From contig JAIYAT010000010.1 of assembly GCA_027488905.1 (NCBI GenBank), forward strand, positions 300,702 through 364,701: a stretch of 64,000 nucleotides of DNA, written 5' to 3'. Position 1 is the stretch's first letter; every line of letters begins with the position of its first letter. Origin of the DNA: Bacteroidota bacterium. GTDB lineage: Bacteria; Bacteroidota; Bacteroidia; UKL13-3. The notes under the pieces are model-generated. The model was not told the DNA's origin. It made no database searches and worked only from the letters and a program-made list of their open reading frames with translations. Position numbers and translations under genes: made by a program. Shown here piece after piece: positions 7,075 through 15,534 of the stretch.

Positions 7075-8895
7075 ATGAATATTACAACATTTTTTGAAAA
7101 CATTATTGCCGCATTTGGCGAACAGCTAAGCTGGTATGCAGGATTTGCATTTCCATTCTTTTTTATCTTTTGGATAGTAGGTAAGAAGTACTTTAAAAAG
7201 ATAAGAATACAAGAAACTGAAAGAGCTAACCTGCATCATTTTAAACACGATTTAGGTTTTTCAACTAGTACCTTCCTGGTTTTTGCAATTTTTGATGTTT
7301 TTCTTCTTTATCTAGAAAGCAAAGGTTATACAAAAGTCTATTTCAATATCAATGACTTCGGCTACTTGTGGTTAGGTGTTAGTTTTTTTATTGTACTCTT
7401 TTTAGATGATATGTTTTTCTATTGGAGCCATAGGGCTATGCACTTGCCTCGTTTTTATAAATTCTTCCATAAGGTACATCACGAAAGTACCGATCCATCG
7501 CCACTAACTGCTTTTGCCTTCCATCCTTCGGAAGCAGTAATTGAACAAATGATGGGTTTCGTGTTACCATTTCTCATTCCACTAAATTTCGGCGTAATAA
7601 TAGCTTGGCAAGTTTTCTCCATGCTCAACAATGTACTGGCACATTTAGGCTATGAAACCTATCCAAAAGGTTGGGTAAAATTCCCTTTGTTAAAATACAA
7701 AGTAGCTTCCACCCATCATAATATGCACCATCAATTGTTTAATGGCAATTATGCTTTATACTTTACTTGGTGGGATAAATGGATGGGCACCGAGTTTAAA
7801 GACTATGAAACCCGACACGAGCAAATTTTTGAAAGAAAGAATATCAAAAAATCGAGTAAAGGTTTGTATTTGCTAGAAGTTTCTGAGATTAGGCAAGAAG
7901 CAAATGAGGCCTTTACAATTCAGTTTGCTAATGTTCCATCTATCTTCAGAGATTTCTCAGCAGGGCAACATCTAACCATAAAGGTAAACATCAATGGGGA
8001 AATCTTGTATCGTACATTTTCAATTTCTTCGATACCAAATAAAGATAATTTTTTGACTTTGACCATCAAAAAGATTAAGGGAGGTAAGGCTACTAATTAC
8101 TTGGCCGAGCATTTAAAAGTTGGAGATAGTTTAGAAGTTACTACACCATCTGGTCAATTTTATATTAATCCAGAACCAGCCAATCAAAAGCATTATTTAA
8201 TGATTGCAGGTGGAAGTGGCATCACACCAATTTACAGCATGATAGGCACTATTTTAAAGTTTGAGCCTAAAAGCAAAATCACTTTGCTCTATGCTAACAG
8301 AACTTCAAACAGCATCATTTTCAAAGAAAAATTCGAACAATGGACAGCAGAATTTCCTGCTCAATTGGAAGTCAAACATTATTTGAGTGAAGAAGAAAAT
8401 CCGCATAATGCTATCAGAGGTTATATTACGAGAATTTCGTTGGAAGAAATAGTAACCCAACATGAGAAGAATAAAATAGATTTTTACCTCTGCGGTCCAG
8501 AAATAATGACGAACAAGCTTATTGAAGATTTGACTTATTTAGGAATAACAAAAGGCAAAATTCATCGAGAGTTATTTATAATCACAACCCAAACACAAGA
8601 AAGTGTTTCACACAAAGCGCTAGTTTCTGCAAAACTATTTGGCAAAACCTATCAATTTGAAACCCAAGAAGGCAAAACCATTTTGCAAAGTGGCTTAGAC
8701 CAAAACATACCTCTGCCTTTTTCTTGCCAAAGTGGACTATGCGGTATGTGCAAAATGAAATGCACCGAGGGCAAGGTTAGGATGAAGAGTAATCAGGTGC
8801 TAACTGAAAAGGACCTAAAAGACGGTTATATACTTACCTGCCAATCGCTTCCTCAAACACATGCAATTACCATTAAGCATTCCCAATCGTTATGA
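7075..8895 (+). CDS. Sterol desaturase/fatty acid hydroxylase fused to ferredoxin reductase and 2Fe-2S ferredoxin
   Basis: The protein has 606 residues with three units. Residues about 1-260 are a membrane di-iron hydroxylase, with four hydrophobic segments and His boxes HRAMH, HKVHH and HHNMHH. Residues about 265-500 are a ferredoxin-NADP-reductase-type FAD/NAD module (RTFSISSIPN flavin-binding strand, GGSGITP NAD loop, YLCGPE). Residues about 520-606 are a plant-type [2Fe-2S] domain with CQSGLCGMC and a fourth Cys in ILTCQS. It looks like a self-sufficient lipid hydroxylase or desaturase taking electrons from NAD(P)H. The substrate is unknown. The next gene overlaps by 4 bp. Confidence 0.87.
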   Translation: MNITTFFENIIAAFGEQLSWYAGFAFPFFFIFWIVGKKYFKKIRIQETERANLHHFKHDLGFSTSTFLVFAIFDVFLLYLESKGYTKVYFNINDFGYLWLGVSFFIVLFLDDMFFYWSHRAMHLPRFYKFFHKVHHESTDPSPLTAFAFHPSEAVIEQMMGFVLPFLIPLNFGVIIAWQVFSMLNNVLAHLGYETYPKGWVKFPLLKYKVASTHHNMHHQLFNGNYALYFTWWDKWMGTEFKDYETRHEQIFERKNIKKSSKGLYLLEVSEIRQEANEAFTIQFANVPSIFRDFSAGQHLTIKVNINGEILYRTFSISSIPNKDNFLTLTIKKIKGGKATNYLAEHLKVGDSLEVTTPSGQFYINPEPANQKHYLMIAGGSGITPIYSMIGTILKFEPKSKITLLYANRTSNSIIFKEKFEQWTAEFPAQLEVKHYLSEEENPHNAIRGYITRISLEEIVTQHEKNKIDFYLCGPEIMTNKLIEDLTYLGITKGKIHRELFIITTQTQESVSHKALVSAKLFGKTYQFETQEGKTILQSGLDQNIPLPFSCQSGLCGMCKMKCTEGKVRMKSNQVLTEKDLKDGYILTCQSLPQTHAITIKHSQSL

Positions 8896-9503
8896 GAAGG
8901 CTATTATTTATCACCCTATTCTTTATGCTTAACACAAGCATTCGTGCCCAAATTGTAGTTGAAGCCCTTACAGGAAATAAACAAGCACATTATATAAACT
9001 ATATTGATAAAGATCTGGACAGTTCTGCAAAATGGAATTTCTTTAACCTTAATCGTTTTACGGTAAACTACAAAGAAAGGGCATTAAATACAGTTTCTAT
9101 GGAGGGGCAACTTACTTATCAATTCAAACCATGGTTAGGAATATCCGCAGGAGCTGGTTTTTATGGTGAGTTATTTGTTCCAACCATTGGGTTAAGTCTT
9201 TCTTACATGAATAAAAAAGAAGACTTTTTTATTCAAATGTACCCAACTATTGTTTTTGTTGAAGGACAGGTTGCACCAAGTGTTTTAGGGCTCATTGGGT
9301 ATTCTCCACAATTCAGCAAAAGTTGGGGATTTTCCTCTCAAGCTATTTTTTCGGTTGACCCTAATGAAGCATCTGAAATTATTAGAATTGGAGCTAACTA
9401 CAAAAATTTGGTTCAGCTTGGACTAGGAATTGACATGCTTCAAAGCTTTCAAACAAAGAATATAAACTTAAACTTTGGACCCTTTGTTAGATTCAACTTT
9501 TGA
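8892..9503 (+). CDS. Outer-membrane beta-barrel-like protein
   Basis: The protein has 203 residues with signal peptide MRRLLFITLFFMLNTSIRA|Q, then alternating amphipathic strands rich in Tyr, Gly and Phe, ending NLNFGPFVRFNF with a terminal Phe as in outer-membrane barrels. ATG overlaps the stop of the hydroxylase fusion (ATGA), so the two are translationally coupled. It could be a lipid or product transporter for the hydroxylase, but this rests only on the coupling. The 3' end overlaps the convergent small gene at 9468 by 36 bp. Confidence 0.7.
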   Translation: MRRLLFITLFFMLNTSIRAQIVVEALTGNKQAHYINYIDKDLDSSAKWNFFNLNRFTVNYKERALNTVSMEGQLTYQFKPWLGISAGAGFYGELFVPTIGLSLSYMNKKEDFFIQMYPTIVFVEGQVAPSVLGLIGYSPQFSKSWGFSSQAIFSVDPNEASEIIRIGANYKNLVQLGLGIDMLQSFQTKNINLNFGPFVRFNF

Positions 9504-9677
9504 TAGGCAAACTTTCTTATACCCATACACCGCACCTGCAACAATTAGCAATGATATGCCGCCATCTAAAGGCACATCATCTACATCATCCTCAAAGCCT
9601 GGTTGGGCATACAAGGAAATTGAACTTGCTAATAGTAAGCCGATGATTAGTATTTGAATCTTAATGAATTTTTTCAT
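9468..9677 (-). CDS. Small PID-CTERM-like sorted protein
   Basis: The protein has 69 residues from ATG 9677. It consists of a signal peptide (MKKFIKIQILIIGLLLASSISLYA|Q), a short acidic linker (FEDDVDDV), then PLDGGISLLIVAGAVYGYKK. The tripartite P-(I/L)-DGG, hydrophobic helix and basic tail matches the PID-CTERM sorting signal known in Bacteroidota, in which a dedicated membrane enzyme is thought to process the C-terminus. It starts 19 bp after the stop of the ice-binding protein gene on the same strand, so it is co-transcribed and perhaps functionally linked. Confidence 0.7.
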   Translation of the reverse strand: MKKFIKIQILIIGLLLASSISLYAQPGFEDDVDDVPLDGGISLLIVAGAVYGYKKVCLSKVESNKGSKV

Positions 9678-9696
9678 GTTGAATTTGTTTATTGAA

Positions 9697-12600
9697 TTAT
9701 TTGATAATTTTAATTGTTTGAATAGCATTAGCGCTAGCAACACGGATAAAGTAAACGCCATTGCGCCATTCGCTTGTATTTAAGACACTCTTTTCTTCTG
9801 TGAATACTCCTTTTAGCATCTCTTCTCCTAACTGATTGAATAAAACATACTCAGCATTGTTGCTTCCGTTTAAATCAATGTAAAGCACATGTTCAACTGG
9901 ATTTGGATAGGCAATAATGCCTTTTTGATTGGCCATTGTTGAAGTCAATCCTGTTGCTGATTTTTTAAAGATTAGTTTGAACCTACCATCTTTTAATGAA
10001 GCGGAATCACTGATAATTTGAATAGGATAACTAAAGGCATTGCTTACTTGGGTGTTTGTTTTTAGGTAATTGTCTACTAAAAATATATCGTATTCCTTAA
10101 ACGTACTTACCTCATTAAATATAAATGAATAGTTGGCCTCAACCGTTCCCATAATACTCAAAGCTATTTCTCTATCCTCACTAAGCGCTGGCAAACAATT
10201 GATGTTATACCTTTTATTGTCAATGCCTATGGAAGCAATATTCATGGAGGCGTTCACCAATTTTGGCGCGTCAAAGTTATCTTGTCCTTCGGTGGCATCT
10301 TCTCTAAAATGAATAAACAATTCATCCGAATTACTGCTGTCATAGTTCAATTTAACCCTTAGGTGGTTAACCAAATTTGTTTTGAAAAACGCGCCACCTG
10401 CGCTGCTAACCTTATTGCTTTCTGAAATACTAATTGAACCATTTGTGCTTGGGTTCAATACTAAAAAGGCTTGACCCGAAGATATATACTGCGTAGCATT
10501 TCCTGTAGAGCCATTCCAGCTTACATATGCATTAATAGCAGGACTATAAACATAATAAGTGCCCGAAACATTTGTTTTAGTGATCGCATTCCAATCAATA
10601 GCACTTGGAAATGGATTGCCTACTAAATTAAAGCCACTGTTGGTAGTTGAACCTGTTTTGGTTGTATTGGTGGTAACCGTACTTGCCGGATAGCTTCCCG
10701 TAACGCTTATAGTGGTGGCATTTGGTGCAGGAATGGGTAAAGTTACTAAACTGATTGTTCTATCGCCCCTCACCAAAACCCTAAACCCTACGCCGTTAGT
10801 TAAAGGGGTTGTGTTACCATCGGTGAAAGCCTCCCAACCCGCATCAATAGCTGCGCCATGTCCAACGGTAGTACTCGAGCCGGCATTTGCCTCATTGTAC
10901 CCAAAGGCAGAAGGATTATGTGTTAGTGAAAGGTCGAAATTACTACCCACCCCTGTAATTTGAATACCTACACCGGGTGTATTAACGCCATTATTTCTCC
11001 AATTAACAGACGTTGCACCTACCACTGGTGAGGTCAAAAACCTAAACTTTCTAGCCGTTGCAGGTAAGTATCGTTCTGCAGCAAGATTTCCTGAAATTGT
11101 TGCGCCATTTGTATTTCCAATATAAGCTGTTCCGCTTGAAGTTGATTTAAGCGTAAGAAAGTCACCAGTGGTCAATGTCTTTGTGCCAGCAGCATTAAAA
11201 GAAATACTACCTGTTGGCGATAGGTTCAAAACGTTACCTAAAGTTAAACTTGCATTACTGCCTGTGCCTATGGTTAAATGTTGAAGCACATTCGTAGTGC
11301 CAGGCGCAGCTTGGTCAAATAAAAGTGTCCCTACATTTGTTCCAATACTTAAATTGCTTGTAGCAGAACCACTAACCGCACCGCCAGAATTGGTAACTGC
11401 GCCATTGATAGTAAGAGTGGCGCTCGGAGCAATGTTTATTTTGCCTGCCAACACGATATCGTTTGTACTTTGGTTTACATTGGCATTAAATATTCCTCCG
11501 TTGTCAATTTGATATTTGGCTCCTGTTGCCACAGTAATGGCATGATTGCCCGTTAATATTCCGCCACTTTCTATTTGTAGGGTTGAACCAACTGCACCAA
11601 ATGAAAAGGGAGCACTTGTGGTTAGGTTATGCCCATTTTGTATAACATAACTCGTAACAAAGGTAAAGTTTGTAGGAGCTGCGCCAGAGCCATCTGCTTG
11701 CCAATTCCAATTGCTTAAGGTAGCGGGGTTGCCACTTGCTTGCGAGTAAATTTTAGTACCATTGGCATAGGCATTCACATTGGCTATGTTAACTGCGCCA
11801 ACAGTTGAGAAGGCTCTGCCATCTAGGGTTGAGCCTGCTGCAAAAGAAATTGCACCATTATTGGCAATAACATATCCTCTAAAGATGGCATTACTTGCTA
11901 CGCTAACGGCACCATTTACCAACCAATATACATTGCTAGACTTAGCTCCATTTATTAAAACTACATTGGCATATGTGCTAGTGGTTAAAGCGCCAAATAT
12001 TCTAATCACAAAAACAGCATTTGCGTTTCCTTGTGCATTCAGAAATAGGGTATCCGTAAAAGTAGTAGCAGCATTTAATAAGTAGGTATGTGGGGTTAGC
12101 ACAAGGTTTGAACCAAATTGAGCAGGATAAAGTAGTTCAATGTCATAAGTTAAGCCATTTAAATGACCATAAACATCGGCTAAATCGGCGGCACAAGCAG
12201 CAGTAGAATCATCTGGAACAGCATGAATAGTACCATTCACCAACAAAGGGTCAAAACCCGTTGTGAGTCCACTATTGGTTCCAACATCACCAATTATATT
12301 GGTTGTACCTGTATTGGTAACAGGTCCGGAGGCTGAGAAAAATGTAAATTGAGCGGTGCTGGCCATATTAGGTGCTGTAGGTCCGTTTAGGGTAGGGCTT
12401 CCACAGCCAATAGGGGTATAAACCATTACGTTATTAACAGAAATAGCTCCTGTGGTAGAAAGGGCTCTTCCTTCTAAGGTATCACCAGTACTCATGCTAA
12501 TAGCGGCATTATTGGCAATAACAGTTCCACATATGTAAGTTCCTGTTGCCATAGTAATAGCACCATCCACTTTCCAAAAAACATTGCAGGCTAAGGCACC

Positions 12601-13083
12601 ATTAATAAGATTTACTTTGGAATTTGCATTCGTACCCAAGGTTCCATTAATTTTAATAATAAAAACTGCATTTGGATTTCCTTGCGCATTTAAATACAAG
12701 GAAGAACTAAGGGTAGCATTTGAAGAAATATAGTGTACCCCAGCAGTTAAAGTGTCATCGTTGCCTAAAGAAGTGGAAGGGAAAAAAGTATTAGTAGCGC
12801 TTGCTAGTTCGCTCGTTAAAGTAAGTAAATCGGCAGCGGCAGTTGCGGTTACCGCATTCTGAGAACGCATTACACCGTTCACATTACCAAAGTTCGAAGC
12901 AGCCCCAACATTAGAACCAATGTCTCCAGTAATTTGAGAAATCCCAACATTGGTAACAGCTCCAGAATTTGTAAACAGGGCAAAATTTACGGTAGAACCT
13001 AATGACGGAGTTTGTCCATAACTCAATGAATTGGCACAAACCATTGCAACAAGGAAGGTAAACTTAGTTAAAGTTATTTTCAT
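9697..13083 (-). CDS. Giant ice-binding (DUF3494) adhesin with T9SS C-terminal signal
   Basis: The protein has 1128 residues. A signal peptide (MKITLTKFTFLVAMVCANSLSYG|Q) is followed by two tandem DUF3494 ice-binding domains, about 27-222 and 236-440. Each carries the typical TNxGxxxxxGDIG(S/T)N, YLNAQGNxxAVF(I/V)I(K/R)I and GTVIANNAAIS/GYVIANNGAIS strands of the right-handed beta-solenoid. A long Gly/Thr/Ser-rich beta region follows (about 450-980), and the C-terminal 75 residues (AYPNPVEHVLYI...NGVYFIRV) are a type A T9SS sorting domain. It should bind ice or present a surface adhesin. Single-domain relatives are about 230 residues, so the duplication and length are notable. Confidence 0.9.
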   Translation of the reverse strand: MKITLTKFTFLVAMVCANSLSYGQTPSLGSTVNFALFTNSGAVTNVGISQITGDIGSNVGAASNFGNVNGVMRSQNAVTATAAADLLTLTSELASATNTFFPSTSLGNDDTLTAGVHYISSNATLSSSLYLNAQGNPNAVFIIKINGTLGTNANSKVNLINGALACNVFWKVDGAITMATGTYICGTVIANNAAISMSTGDTLEGRALSTTGAISVNNVMVYTPIGCGSPTLNGPTAPNMASTAQFTFFSASGPVTNTGTTNIIGDVGTNSGLTTGFDPLLVNGTIHAVPDDSTAACAADLADVYGHLNGLTYDIELLYPAQFGSNLVLTPHTYLLNAATTFTDTLFLNAQGNANAVFVIRIFGALTTSTYANVVLINGAKSSNVYWLVNGAVSVASNAIFRGYVIANNGAISFAAGSTLDGRAFSTVGAVNIANVNAYANGTKIYSQASGNPATLSNWNWQADGSGAAPTNFTFVTSYVIQNGHNLTTSAPFSFGAVGSTLQIESGGILTGNHAITVATGAKYQIDNGGIFNANVNQSTNDIVLAGKINIAPSATLTINGAVTNSGGAVSGSATSNLSIGTNVGTLLFDQAAPGTTNVLQHLTIGTGSNASLTLGNVLNLSPTGSISFNAAGTKTLTTGDFLTLKSTSSGTAYIGNTNGATISGNLAAERYLPATARKFRFLTSPVVGATSVNWRNNGVNTPGVGIQITGVGSNFDLSLTHNPSAFGYNEANAGSSTTVGHGAAIDAGWEAFTDGNTTPLTNGVGFRVLVRGDRTISLVTLPIPAPNATTISVTGSYPASTVTTNTTKTGSTTNSGFNLVGNPFPSAIDWNAITKTNVSGTYYVYSPAINAYVSWNGSTGNATQYISSGQAFLVLNPSTNGSISISESNKVSSAGGAFFKTNLVNHLRVKLNYDSSNSDELFIHFREDATEGQDNFDAPKLVNASMNIASIGIDNKRYNINCLPALSEDREIALSIMGTVEANYSFIFNEVSTFKEYDIFLVDNYLKTNTQVSNAFSYPIQIISDSASLKDGRFKLIFKKSATGLTSTMANQKGIIAYPNPVEHVLYIDLNGSNNAEYVLFNQLGEEMLKGVFTEEKSVLNTSEWRNGVYFIRVASANAIQTIKIIK

Positions 13084-13282
13084 AAAAGAACATTTAAAGT
13101 GAATAAATTTTCACACTTCAAAGTTGCTTTTATAAAAGTCCCTAAGTATTACATTGCACGAATCATTTCATACATAAATCTCACTTTCTCAAAGCATACA
13201 AATGCGTTAAACACTAAGTTTCATTTGCATTACTATAACGCTTTTGCTATAATTCAAAGGAAGGCGGGAGAAACTGCACAAA

Positions 13283-13338
13283 GGCATGCTACTCGCAGGG
13301 TTCCTGAGGTGAATGAAGTGGTTGCAGAGCGTTTATAA
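13283..13338 (+). pseudogene. Fragment of the 3' end of an nfu gene
   Basis: These 56 bp align with the last 57 bp of nfu (6255-6311) with one deleted base and about ten substitutions, ending in the same stop. The frame reads VPEVNEVVAERL against VPEVKEVVAESL. Most differences in the last 36 bp fall at third codon positions, so the copy probably diverged while coding before being truncated. The rest of 13084-13363 (leader of the ice-binding gene and AT-rich sequence) shows no other gene. A longer plus-strand frame, 13099-13338, only runs through this scrap. Confidence 0.6.
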
Positions 13339-13363
13339 ATAAAGATTGTTTAAGGATGCACCC

Positions 13364-13690
13364 TTAAGGAAGTTTAATAAAACTATCTTCTAACCTTACC
13401 TTAAAATTTATTTCTGCTTTTAGGGCCTTAAAAACCTTCAAAATGGTATCAATGGTAGCACTATTGGCGCTGCTTTCAAGTTTTGAAATCTGCGCCTTTT
13501 GAACACCAATAAGTTTTCCAAGGTCGTCCTGAGTCATGTTTCTTTCTATTCTGGCGGCTTTAATCATTCTTCCTAGCACATCCATGCGAAGTTCGTACTC
13601 ATATTCGTCACGTGGTTTTGAGCCTACCTTACCTATATACTTGTCTTTCATTTCCTCAAGACTGTAGGTCTTTAAATTTTTGCTTGCCAT
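13364..13690 (-). CDS. higA: XRE-family antitoxin (HigA-type)
   Basis: The protein has 108 residues. A Cro/CI helix-turn-helix occupies about 43-95 (MIKAARIERNMTQDDLGKLIGVQKAQISKLE), preceded by a 40-residue extension that probably contacts the toxin. It would neutralise the toxin encoded just upstream and repress their shared promoter. The toxin-first gene order with a 12-bp gap is the usual higBA arrangement. Confidence 0.85.
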   Translation of the reverse strand: MASKNLKTYSLEEMKDKYIGKVGSKPRDEYEYELRMDVLGRMIKAARIERNMTQDDLGKLIGVQKAQISKLESSANSATIDTILKVFKALKAEINFKVRLEDSFIKLP

Positions 13691-13702
13691 ATCCCGTAGT
13701 TT

Positions 13703-14035
13703 TTATTTTCCATTAAAATATTGAGTTCTAAGGTTCATTGCTCTTTTTATTTCTTTTGAGGGTATTTTATCTGCTTTTTTAATGAAACCATGCGTTGCAA
13801 TGACAAGAGTTTCTGATTCCTCATAATTATCCCAAAACGCAAGAACACGTATTTGTAATCCTGCACTTCTTGTGCGAAACTCCCAAATCTCATTTTGAAG
13901 CTTCTTAAACAGTTTTGGGTCATTTGTTTGCTCAGCTAAGTCAATGTTATAAAATATTTTTTTAATTACCTTAGGGTCAAGTTGCGAAATGAAATCATCC
14001 GCTTCTTGTAAAAATTTGGTTGCAAAGTATCTCAT
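13703..14035 (-). CDS. higB: RelE/HigB-type toxin (Gp49 family)
   Basis: The protein has 110 residues with the phage-derived Gp49-like/HigB pattern: FLQEADDFISQLDPKVIKKI, then LFKKLQNEIWEFRTRSAGLQIRVLAFWD and ATHGFIKKADKIPSKEI. Such toxins are ribosome-dependent mRNA endonucleases. The basic C-terminal residues and the ELR/EFR segment fit. A TATATTTG -7 element at 14044-14051 on the minus strand lies 9 bp before the start, so the mRNA leader would be almost absent. Confidence 0.85.
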   Translation of the reverse strand: MRYFATKFLQEADDFISQLDPKVIKKIFYNIDLAEQTNDPKLFKKLQNEIWEFRTRSAGLQIRVLAFWDNYEESETLVIATHGFIKKADKIPSKEIKRAMNLRTQYFNGK

Positions 14036-14223
14036 TTGCGCTTCAAATATATGATTATGTTTCCAAAAATAGAAACAATCTTCTTGTTGGAATTAATGTT
14101 TTTTGTCCAATTGTTTTCTATTGATATTATAAAAAACAAACTGGTTTCAATAAGAAACTGCAGATGTAATGGTGTATCAATTCTTCCAGCTTTGGTGATA
14201 CTCTGGTTTATCATATTTTCTTA

Positions 14224-14260
14224 AATTATTTTGCTTGAGATTTTCAATGGCAAAATAATT
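14224..14260. terminator. 11-bp perfect stem-loop
   Basis: AATTATTTTGC and GCAAAATAATT pair perfectly around a 15-base loop that itself contains TTGA/TCAA. It lies 130 bp beyond the end of the WG-repeat gene and has no clear U-tract, so a terminator role is only possible. The rest of the 350-bp gap 14036-14388 holds no convincing gene; two short opposed frames at 14032-14224 look like chance. Confidence 0.35.
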
Positions 14261-14388
14261 AAGGATAAGTCATTGAGAATAGGCTTTATAAACCTTTTTC
14301 CAGTAAGTAGGATAGCCCCAAAGGCCATAAAAGCAAAATCTCAGCAAATAAGATTGAAGTTTGCAGTGTAAAAAAAAGCTTTACTTAA

Positions 14389-15498
14389 TTACAACTTAGG
14401 TAAAAGTTCACCGCGTTTGTTTACATATAGGTTGAGGTCTCTATAGATAACCTCAGCTATACCATTTTCAAAAATGCCTACATTGTCAAATTCAAAGGGT
14501 ACCAATATCTTTCCTTGTAAGTCTATCGCGCCCCATTTGCCTTTTACCTTTACTGGGCAAACGCCTTCGTTAAAATAGCCTACAGCCTCAAAGTAAGGTT
14601 GGTAAATATAGTTGCCCTTTGCATCAATGAAAGCCCATTTTCCCATGTATAAAACTCCAGCTCTACCTGCAGAAAATGGGCGTACATCATCATATAAAGG
14701 CTGAATTACCAACTCACCGCTGGTATTGATAAAACCTAACTTACCTTGAATTTCTACCGCAGCTAAGCCTTCATTAAATGGCATCGCATAATCATACGTA
14801 GCAGCAATGAGTTCTTTGCCATCCTTATTGATATATCCAAATTTACCCATGGCGTTTACCACTGCAATGTCTTCGTTAAATGCACTGATCATTTGATAAC
14901 TTGGTTCAAGCCTTACCTTGCTGCTGCTGTCTATTAAGCCAAATTTTGTGCCTTGCATAAAGCGCGAAACACCCTCTTCAAAGTCATCACAATCGTCAAA
15001 ATCAAAGCCTGTAGCCATGCTGCCATCCTTGCGCATATAGCCAAACATGTACCCTAAATTGCTAATATCAAACCCAAACTTGTTTTGAACAATGTCTACT
15101 TTCTTGCCAACCCTAGCCAATCCTTTATAAAATGGTCGTGCATCATATATTTCAATTGGCAAGCTCAATGCTACCACACCTTTGTTGTTCAAGTAGAATC
15201 TTCTGAATTTATAATCCATTGCTGATACCAATCCTTCCGAGTACATTCCAATAAACTGATAAATTCCAGTATCTATGATTCTTTTTTCATTCACATCTAT
15301 CAAGCAAGGCATGTTGCCTAAAGCCACCGATGCATACCCTTCGTTGAACTTTTGCGCAAGGTCATACTTAAAGTCTATCACCATTTTACCGCTTTCGTCC
15401 ATGTAACCCCACTTGCCTTTTTTCTCAACAGGAAAAAGTTTTTGTGCGTTTAGATTAACTGTCCACATTAAACACACCAATAACCATAGTTTTTGCAT
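14389..15498 (-). CDS. Secreted WG-repeat protein
   Basis: The protein has 369 residues from ATG 15498. A signal peptide (MQKLWLLVCLMWTVNLNA|Q) is followed by about nine WG repeats of 40-45 residues (KGKWGYMDESGKMVIDFKYDLAQKFNEGYASV, then LGFINTSGELVIQPLYDDVRPFSAGRA and similar). WG repeats form a beta-propeller-like or solenoid fold and are common in Bacteroidota surface proteins of unknown role. The open frame extends 18 codons further upstream but lacks a signal there. It is divergent from recG with 36 bp between starts. Confidence 0.85.
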   Translation of the reverse strand: MQKLWLLVCLMWTVNLNAQKLFPVEKKGKWGYMDESGKMVIDFKYDLAQKFNEGYASVALGNMPCLIDVNEKRIIDTGIYQFIGMYSEGLVSAMDYKFRRFYLNNKGVVALSLPIEIYDARPFYKGLARVGKKVDIVQNKFGFDISNLGYMFGYMRKDGSMATGFDFDDCDDFEEGVSRFMQGTKFGLIDSSSKVRLEPSYQMISAFNEDIAVVNAMGKFGYINKDGKELIAATYDYAMPFNEGLAAVEIQGKLGFINTSGELVIQPLYDDVRPFSAGRAGVLYMGKWAFIDAKGNYIYQPYFEAVGYFNEGVCPVKVKGKWGAIDLQGKILVPFEFDNVGIFENGIAEVIYRDLNLYVNKRGELLPKL

Positions 15499-15534
15499 GG
15501 CTGCAAAATACAGATTTATTGGTAAAATTGTACT

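Noticed and set aside
13099..13338. 79-residue plus-strand open frame before the ice-binding gene
   Set aside because: Only its last 12 residues resemble a protein, and those come from the nfu scrap; the rest is AT-rich leader.
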